This document shows, in pieces, positions 1 through 6,012 of a DNA stretch of 8,287 nucleotides (positions are counted from its first letter, which is position 1; the number at the start of each line of letters is the position of its first letter). The position numbers and the translations under genes are program-made. The notes below the pieces were generated by a model, which saw only the letters and a program-made list of their open reading frames with translations, searched no databases and was not told the origin of the DNA. The stretch comes from JAAYJR01 sp964495655 (GTDB taxonomy: Bacteria > Bacteroidota > Bacteroidia > Bacteroidales > Prolixibacteraceae), in the NCBI GenBank assembly GCA_964495655.1, contig CAZBWK010000136.1:1-8287 (forward strand), given 5' to 3'.

Positions 1-491
1 CCGGAGAATATAAACGACACTGGGGTGCTTACGGCAATAAGCCGGAAGATGTCAGTCCCGGCCCCTATGACCCTGATCTGCCTCCTCCACAGCAATTTGA
101 TGTACCACATGCTGTAATTATCTCAGATGAGGGATTAGTATATTTGTGTGACAGGAGCCATAACAGGATACAGGTTTTCCAAAAGAATGGGAAGTTTATT
201 TTTGAGGAATTTGTTGCAAGAAACACTTCCGGACTTGGTTCAACCTGGGATATAGACTTCTCTCATGATCCCGGACAGAAATACATTTATGTTGCTGACG
301 GCACCAATCAATGTGTCTGGATACTGGAGCGTGAGAATTTAAAAACTGTAAGTAAATTTGGCCGGATAGGCCGTTATGCCGGTGAGTTTATCTGGGTTCA
401 CAGTATTGCAGCTGATTCATTTGGCAATATATATACCGGAGAGGTCTATACCGGGAAACGTACACAGAAGTTTTCTTTAAAGCGGGATTAA
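1..491 (+). CDS. NHL-repeat beta-propeller protein, C-terminal part (5' truncated)
   Basis: The frame is open from the left edge of the window, so this is the last 162 residues of a longer protein. The TTG at 144 is internal and not a true start. Three NHL-like strand groups are visible: one around 'CDRSHNRIQVFQKNGKF' (about 144-195), one around 'YIYVADGTNQCVWIL' (about 283-325), and a last one, 'HSIAADSFGNIYTGEV' followed by 'RTQKF' (about 400-480). The pattern GNIY-x-x-E-V-x-x-G-x-R-x-QKF is typical of the closing blade of NHL propellers related to peptidylglycine alpha-amidating lyases. Such proteins are usually exported in Bacteroidota, but the N-terminus that would show this lies outside the window. 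The catalytic residues of amidating lyases cannot be judged from this part, so only the fold is assigned. The next gene starts 56 bases downstream on the same strand, which suggests cotranscription. Confidence 0.85.
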   Translation, partial: GEYKRHWGAYGNKPEDVSPGPYDPDLPPPQQFDVPHAVIISDEGLVYLCDRSHNRIQVFQKNGKFIFEEFVARNTSGLGSTWDIDFSHDPGQKYIYVADGTNQCVWILERENLKTVSKFGRIGRYAGEFIWVHSIAADSFGNIYTGEVYTGKRTQKFSLKRD

Positions 492-547
492 AAGAGAGAC
501 AGGTGTATTTTTATAAACAGAATTTTGTATAATTGCCCAAATTCGCT

Positions 548-2407
548 ATGAGTATAAAAAGAAATAATACTATTCTGATTGAAGCTGAGAGCTTTGACGA
601 TCCGGGAGGATGGGTAACAGACCAGCAAAGTATGGACAGTATGGGTTCCCCATATCTTCTGGCTCACGGATTGGGCGTTCCTGTTGAAAATGCTGAAACA
701 AAAATTGAGATAACCGATCCGGGTCAGTACAATGTATGGGTACGTACCCGTAACTGGACAGCTCCATGGACAGATGCCGAACCTCCCGGGAGGTTTCAGG
801 TGCTGTTCAATAGTATTCCTCTAAAGACAATTTTTGGCACGGAAAAGCCGGAATGGCATTGGCAATATGGCGGAACACTCTTTTTGGATAAAGGAAAGAA
901 TAGAATTGCCCTTCTTGATCTGACAGGCTTTGATGGCAGGTGTGATGCAATTGTGTTGACTACGGATGAAAAGTTTATACCACCTGCCGAAGGCAAAGCT
1001 CTGAAACAGTTTCGCCGTTTAGTTTCAGGGGTGCCGGTTGAACCGCTGAAAGCAGGGGAGTTTGACCTGGCAGTTGCGGGTGGAGGTATAGCAGGTATAA
1101 CTACTGCAATCAGCGCTGCAAGGCTGGGATGCAAAGTCGCCCTGATTCACGACAGACCTGTTCCCGGAGGGAATAACAGTTCAGAGGTGAGGGTAGGCCT
1201 TTCAGGACTTATATTTCAGGATCCTTACCCCAAACTGGGTATGCTGGTGGATGAGATCGGGCCTGTCGGGCACTGGACCCTTTGGGAGGCTGAACGGGGT
1301 CCCGACTCTGACAGAAGCAGACGGATCCTGGGAATTATTAAAAATAATCCTGAAAAAAAGATCCATAATGCCGGGCCTGCCGGTAATTATGAAGATGAGA
1401 AAAAACTTAATGCACTGAGAGCTGAAAGGAATATTGCGCTGTTCCTTAATACTCATGTGACTGATGTATCAATGTCGGGAAAAAGTATTAAATCGGTAAC
1501 CGGCAAAAATATTGCTGATGGCAGGGAATATGAATTTTGCAGCAGGTTGTTTGCTGACTGTACAGGTGATGGAAATCTTGGTTATCTGGCAGGTGCAGAT
1601 TATAGTACCGGCAGGGAAAGCGCTTCAGAAACCGGAGAATCAAAGGCCCCTGAAAAGGCCGATGATTTGATAATGGGTACATCAATGCAGTGGTATGCCG
1701 AAAAAACAGATAAGCCTGTGATGTTTCCGGATTGTCCGTGGGCAGTTCAGTTTACTGAAAAGACGTGTCGGTACCTTACCCGTGGTGACTGGGACTGGGA
1801 AACGGGCTTTAACAAAAACCAGGTTGATGACATTGAATATATAAGGGATTATGGATTAAGGGCTGTTTATGGCAACTGGTCATTTCTGAAAAACAGAAGC
1901 AAAGTGAGGCATAAATATCAAAATTATAAATTATCCTGGCTGGCATATATCGGAGGCAAGAGAGAGTCACGCAGGCTTTTGGGAGATATCATTCTGAGAG
2001 AACAGGATATTGTTGACCGTGTAGAATACCCTGATGCTTCTTTTACAACTACATGGACAATTGATCTTCACCATCCTCTGAAGCTTGAAGGTTTTAATGA
2101 AGAACCTTTTTTGTCGGGGACTGAAATGACTGAGATAAGACCATATGCTGTTCCATACAGGTGCCTGTACTCAAGAAATATTGACAATCTGTTTATCGCA
2201 GGACGCAATATAAGTGTAACCCATGTTGCACTTGGAACTGTCAGAGTTCAGCGCACTACCGGAATGATGGGCGAAGTAGTTGGCATGGCTGCCTCTTTGT
2301 GTAAGAAATATAATGTCACTCCCCGAAAAATCTATCAGAAGTATTTGTCAGATTTGAAAGAATTGTTCAAAACCGGAGTACCCCCCGCAAAAACAGACGA
2401 ACAGTGA
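548..2407 (+). CDS. FAD-dependent oxidoreductase with N-terminal beta-sandwich-like module, no signal peptide (copy A)
   Basis: This encodes 619 residues from the ATG at 548. A TTG at 533 is in frame and only adds five residues; a stop codon at 530-532 excludes any longer start. Residues 8-142 form a module beginning 'ILIEAESFDDPGGW' and ending near 'GRCDAIVLTTD'; it resembles carbohydrate-binding or galactose-binding-like beta sandwiches (inference from pattern). The FAD domain begins with 'DLAVAGGGIAGITTAISAAR', the dinucleotide-binding GxGxxG loop at about residues 177-183, followed by 'PVPGGNNSSEVRVG'. Further family marks are 'ADCTGDGNLGYLAGADY', 'IGGKRESRRLLGD' and the C-terminal 'NLFIAGRNISVTHVALGT', which fit the FAD_oxidored type (PF12831). 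The substrate is unknown. It is a full-length paralogue of the gene at 6013 (about two thirds identical by eye), but that copy has a lipoprotein leader and this one does not, so it is predicted to be cytoplasmic. It ends in tandem stops, TGA TAA. Confidence 0.88.
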   Translation: MSIKRNNTILIEAESFDDPGGWVTDQQSMDSMGSPYLLAHGLGVPVENAETKIEITDPGQYNVWVRTRNWTAPWTDAEPPGRFQVLFNSIPLKTIFGTEKPEWHWQYGGTLFLDKGKNRIALLDLTGFDGRCDAIVLTTDEKFIPPAEGKALKQFRRLVSGVPVEPLKAGEFDLAVAGGGIAGITTAISAARLGCKVALIHDRPVPGGNNSSEVRVGLSGLIFQDPYPKLGMLVDEIGPVGHWTLWEAERGPDSDRSRRILGIIKNNPEKKIHNAGPAGNYEDEKKLNALRAERNIALFLNTHVTDVSMSGKSIKSVTGKNIADGREYEFCSRLFADCTGDGNLGYLAGADYSTGRESASETGESKAPEKADDLIMGTSMQWYAEKTDKPVMFPDCPWAVQFTEKTCRYLTRGDWDWETGFNKNQVDDIEYIRDYGLRAVYGNWSFLKNRSKVRHKYQNYKLSWLAYIGGKRESRRLLGDIILREQDIVDRVEYPDASFTTTWTIDLHHPLKLEGFNEEPFLSGTEMTEIRPYAVPYRCLYSRNIDNLFIAGRNISVTHVALGTVRVQRTTGMMGEVVGMAASLCKKYNVTPRKIYQKYLSDLKELFKTGVPPAKTDEQ

Positions 2408-2439
2408 TAAGGCCGGATAGATCAATGCTATATGTCTTG

Positions 2440-2459
2440 CCGTTCGCTTCAGCGAACGG
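2440..2459. repeat. Inverted repeat / RNA hairpin between oxidoreductase A and the lyase
   Basis: Arms CCGTTCGCT (2440-2448) and AGCGAACGG (2451-2459) are perfect reverse complements separated by TC. As RNA the likely form is an 8-bp GC-rich stem closed by a UUCA tetraloop on a C-G pair, similar in layout to stable UNCG-type loops. It lies 33 bases after the oxidoreductase stop and 47 bases before the lyase ATG at 2506. There is no following T-run (the next bases are TTGGTGAAAC), so it is not a standard intrinsic terminator. An mRNA-stabilising or processing hairpin, a partial terminator, or a palindromic operator are all possible. Confidence 0.7.
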
Positions 2460-2505
2460 TTGGTGAAACTTAATGGAAAAATTTTTTAAATCAATATATA
2501 TCTGT

Positions 2506-3426
2506 ATGAAACAACCAGAAAAAATAAGAGGTTTGATTGCCCCCGTATTTACACCGATGAATGGGCACGGCGATATTGTTATTGATATAATTCCTGAATA
2601 TGCAGATTATTTGAAATCTAAAGGACTGGCAGGTGTATTTGTGTTGGGCTCTTCCGGTGAAGGGATGCTGCTGACAACCGAAGAGAGAAAAATTGTTGCA
2701 GAGGCGTGGGCCCCCTTTGCCGGTGAAGATTTTAAATTTATTATCCATGTAGGAAGTACAAGCTGCCGGCAGTCAGGAGATTTGGCAGCTCATGCCCGGG
2801 ATTGTGGCGCATGGGCTGTTTCATGCATGGGACCGGCATTCCTGCAACCGCAGAATGTTACCGACCTTGTTGAATTCTGTTCACAGGTGGCCTCGGCAGT
2901 GCCGGAACTCCCGTTTTATTATTACCATATCCCCGTACGTACAGGCTTAAACTTAAGTATGGTTCAGTTTCTTAGGGAGGGAGAGAAAAAGATACCTAAT
3001 TTAGCAGGTATAAAATTTACACATTCGAATTTCATGGAGATGCAGCAGTGCATGGCTTTGAACAATGGAAAGTTTGACATCATGCAGGGAAGTGACGAAA
3101 GTCTGATATGTGGATTAACCCTTGGAATTCAGGGCGCTATCGGTACAAGTTTTAATTTTATTCCCGGATTGTTTAAGGAGTTGATAAATGTATTTAACAG
3201 TTGTGACTTTCCTAAGGCCAGGGAGCTACAGTTACAGGTAGTCGGTATTTTTGAAAGGATAATAAAATTCAGGGGAGGAATTGTGGCAGGTAAAGCTATG
3301 TTAAAGTTGGCAGGTATTGACTGCGGACCATGCAGGAGTCCGCTGAGAGGTTTGGATGATGATGAATATCAGGCTTTGATCAAAGAGCTGAGGGAGGCAG
3401 GACTATATGACCTGCTCGGGAAATAG
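2506..3426 (+). CDS. N-acetylneuraminate lyase-like aldolase (DapA/NanA superfamily)
   Basis: This is a class I aldolase of the dihydrodipicolinate synthase/N-acetylneuraminate lyase superfamily, which splits or forms a C-C bond to pyruvate through a lysine Schiff base. I place the start at the ATG at 2506, giving 306 residues that begin 'MKQPEKIRGLIAPVFTPM', the normal family N-terminus. The in-frame ATG at 2473 would add eleven unconserved residues. Visible active-site features are G48-S-S-G-E52 (carboxylate loop), Y140 in 'YYYHIP', K170 in 'LAGIKFT' (Schiff-base lysine) with T172 close by, and D197-E198 in 'GSDES'. From family knowledge, the YYYHIP and G-x-DE patterns are nearer to sialate lyases than to true DapA. 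The substrate is probably a sialic acid or another 2-keto-3-deoxy sugar acid; the gene alone cannot decide. No nanE or nanK is visible beside it. It sits between a flavoenzyme gene and a symporter gene, which fits catabolism rather than lysine synthesis. Confidence 0.85.
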   Translation: MKQPEKIRGLIAPVFTPMNGHGDIVIDIIPEYADYLKSKGLAGVFVLGSSGEGMLLTTEERKIVAEAWAPFAGEDFKFIIHVGSTSCRQSGDLAAHARDCGAWAVSCMGPAFLQPQNVTDLVEFCSQVASAVPELPFYYYHIPVRTGLNLSMVQFLREGEKKIPNLAGIKFTHSNFMEMQQCMALNNGKFDIMQGSDESLICGLTLGIQGAIGTSFNFIPGLFKELINVFNSCDFPKARELQLQVVGIFERIIKFRGGIVAGKAMLKLAGIDCGPCRSPLRGLDDDEYQALIKELREAGLYDLLGK

Positions 3427-3545
3427 GATATTAATGTCCGGGATTCTTCATTTTCAGTGATTTACGCCTTAATGAGGAGTTTTTCCTTCTTTTTGGATTC
3501 AACATCTTAAACGAAGATATCCCTTCATAAAAAATTTGAATTTAT

Positions 3546-5989
3546 ATGGGATTTAACAGGATATCATTACTATTGCTTTTTATTTTCCTGATTCTTTTTG
3601 CAGGCTGCATCAATACAGGTAAAAAACGCTTTGTAAAGGAGGAGCTCAGGGAGGCTGCAATTGAGAATCTTCGGGAGACATTAGACAGTGATTTAACATG
3701 GGAGAAAGTGCATGCTGCAGAATTTCTTCTTGAGCTTGGTTACGTTAATGAGGTTCATAACTCCTTTATTGAGGAGGAGAAGAAGAGGGGCAAAGAACAT
3801 TTTTACAGAATTGGGATATGGCGTGTCCTGGCGCAATCAACATACAGGCCCGAAGAAAAAGAGGTGTGGATGGACTCGATTGCAATTGTATTTGGTAATC
3901 CTGATAGTCCGGATCGTATTCATGCTGCAGAATCACTTGCTAAACTGAATTATTTTCCTTTTAGGGAGGATAATGATCAGGTACAATCAATTTTGGAAGG
4001 CGACCACAACTCATTATGGTTATATACATTATGGGCAACATCCTATTCTAAGGACAGAAATATTGAAAAGGTTAAGAACCTTCTGACTGACATTGTAACC
4101 AGCTATGATGAGCCGAATTCTCTGAGACGGCTGGCAGCTTATGGCTTGCGTAATATTAAAGATGTGGGGTTAGATAACTATAAATTACTTTTAAATACTG
4201 CATTAAGTGAGCCTGATACATCTGCGGCATATTCTAATATTGTAAGCAGTGCATATATTAATACCCCCAGTGACTCTCTCTCAACAATTTCGGCTGATAA
4301 ATGCAGGCAAAAATTGCTGGATATTATTTCTGATCCGGCTAAAGAGGGTCGATATGAGGCTTTGTTAGCTATAAGTGAGACGGCAGATCAAGAAGAATTA
4401 CCTCTGCTGTCTTCGTTTATTGCCTCCCAGAATAATAGATCTTTTGGCAGCGAGTTAGATATTTATAATGCAGCTTCATACGTGATTTTACGGATTGACC
4501 GCAGAGAAAAATATACTTTGCATGGTTGGGATAAAGCAATAATAGCGCTTTATGGAATTGTCATGATCCTCATAGGCTGGTACTTTGCACGCAGGGTCAG
4601 TAACACAGAGGATTACCTTTTGGGAGGACGAAAAATGAAGCCTTTCATTGTAGGCTTGTCACTCTTCATTACTATGTTGAGTTCTTTGAGTTTTCTTTCA
4701 TATCCCGGCGAGATGATCAAGAACGGGCCCGTTGTTTTCATTGCTATGATAATCTTTCCTCTGATATATTACATTGTAGGCTGGTTCCTGATTCCTCATT
4801 TTATGAAAATGAAAGTTACCAGTGCTTACGAGCTGTTAGAGGTGAGGCTGGGTCTCAATGTCCGGATGCTGGCAACTTTCTTTTTTCTGACATTACGATT
4901 TTTCTGGATGGCTACAATTATTTATGCAACAATCAATACCGCACTTATGGCAGTGATAGATATTCCTTCCCGTTATACGGCATATATAGGAATAATTTTA
5001 ATGTTAGTAACAATACTTTATACTACAATTGGCGGCTATAAAGCAGTAATTGCCACAGATGCAATTCAGTCAGTTATCCTGTGGGCCGGAACTATCCTTG
5101 CCATTCTTTTTGTTATGGTAGAATTTAACTCAGTCACTTCCTGGCTCCCTGATCACTATTTAGNNNNNNNNNNGGGCATTGGGCTACTTTTAAATGGGGT
5201 GTCAGCCTGCAGGAGCGGACAACAATTGGTAATACAATGATCTTTCTGGTTACATGGTATGTGTGCACCAACGGGTCGGATCAAATGGCAGTGCAAAGAT
5301 ATCTTTCAACAAAAGATATTAGTGCTGCAAGGCGATCTTTCGGGATCTCCCTGATAGTTACATTTTTTGTTAAGATCTTTCTGGCAGTGGCAGGGCTTGC
5401 CATGATCGCATATTTTACCAGGAACCCACATTTCCTGTCTTTTGGACAAACATTAAATGAGCAGGCAGACAGTCTTTTGCCGAAATTTATTCTGATCGGA
5501 TTACCGGTTGGAATTTCAGGATTGGTCGTGTCTGCTATACTGGCTGCAGCAATGTCGAGTTTATCGTCCGGACTTAACTCCGCATCTTCTGTTATACACG
5601 AGGATATTATAAAAAGAGTGATCCCGCGGTTTGTGTCGTCAAATCCTTTAAGACAGGTAAAAAAGATATCTTTTTTTGTGGGTATTGTCGCTATTTTATT
5701 AAGTTTACTAGTTGGTAATGTGGAAGGTAACCTTCTTGATGTTGTGATAAAAGTGGTTAATCTGTTTGTGGCTCCTCTCTTTGTTCTGTTTTTTATGGCT
5801 ATATTTATTCCTTTTGCTACAGGAGCCGGAACAATTATCGGGGGACTGGCAAGTGTGATTATGGCTGTGGCTGTGGCATTTTGGGAATTCGGAGGATTGA
5901 AGGTATTCTGGATAATGCCTGCTGCATTTATCGCAGGAGCAATTGCAGGTATCATTGGAAGTATTGCCGGAAGATGGTTGATCAGGTGA
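3546..5989 (+). CDS. Sodium:solute symporter with N-terminal lipoprotein leader and HEAT-like domain (interrupted by assembly gap)
   Basis: One gene of about 813 codons is cut by ten N at 5164-5173 and appears as two reading frames. The first frame gives 539 residues up to 'TSWLPDHYL'; the true continuation starts at 5174 in another register with 'GHWATFKWGVSLQERTT' and gives 271 more residues to the stop at 5989. Residues 1-21 are a hydrophobic leader ending LFAG-C21, a plausible lipobox. Residues about 30-325 are helical, with HEAT-like repeats such as 'VHAAEFLLELGY' (55-66) and 'IHAAESLAKLNY' (125-136). From residue about 329 a sodium:solute symporter (SSS, LeuT fold) begins: 'SNTEDYLLGGRKM', 'SSLSFLSYPGEM', 'TSAYELLEVRLG', 'IATDAIQSVILW', and after the gap 'GSDQMAVQRYLSTKD' and 'AAAMSSLSSGLNSASSV', the last matching the sodium-site helix. 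SSS proteins generally have a periplasmic N-terminus, which agrees with a lipid-anchored domain there. The imported substrate is unknown; the lyase upstream suggests a sugar acid. Confidence 0.88.
5164..5173. other. Assembly gap (10 N) inside the symporter gene
   Basis: Ten undetermined bases interrupt the symporter between 'SWLPDHYL' and 'GHWATFKW'. The reading frame before the gap (codon boundary at 5163) and the frame that carries the conserved symporter sequence after it (codon boundary at 5174) differ by two positions. If the gene is intact, the true number of missing bases must be 2 modulo 3, so ten is a placeholder. The loop here is short in related symporters, so only a few codons are probably missing (inference). 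Confidence 0.97.
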
Positions 5990-6002
5990 TTTTTTTATTA
6001 TT

Positions 6003-6009
6003 AATAAAA
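6003..6009 (+). promoter_or_regulatory. A-rich translation-initiation element before oxidoreductase B
   Basis: AATAAAA lies three bases before the ATG at 6013, with no Shine-Dalgarno sequence nearby. Bacteroidota start sites commonly depend on an unstructured A-rich leader instead of anti-SD pairing (established for the phylum), and the same heptamer precedes the sulfatase ATG. It supports choosing the ATG at 6013. Confidence 0.45.
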
Positions 6010-6012
6010 GTT

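Noticed and set aside
492..547. Remnant signal peptide for oxidoreductase A lost by a frameshift
   Set aside because: I translated the stretch in all three forward frames; stops occur and no hydrophobic leader like that of copy B is present.
2440..2470. Intrinsic terminator after oxidoreductase A
   Set aside because: The stem is strong but is followed by TTGGTGAAAC, not a T-run, so a Rho-independent terminator is not supported.
2473..2505. Upstream ATG as the lyase start
   Set aside because: It adds eleven residues with no family similarity; the ATG at 2506 gives the usual N-terminus and length.
3427..3545. Terminator or promoter in the largest intergenic gap
   Set aside because: Only a 4-bp GAAG/CTTC stem and scattered T-runs are visible; neither a stable hairpin nor a convincing -33/-7 pair could be found.
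3712..3948. Open frame of 78 codons in another + frame
   Set aside because: It lies inside the helical domain of the symporter fusion; the translation is low-complexity and arginine-rich, without support.
5281..5955. Open frame of 224 codons on the minus strand
   Set aside because: It lies wholly opposite the conserved C-terminal half of the symporter, and its Ala/Ile/Thr-rich translation has no recognisable motif; it is a shadow of the coding strand.
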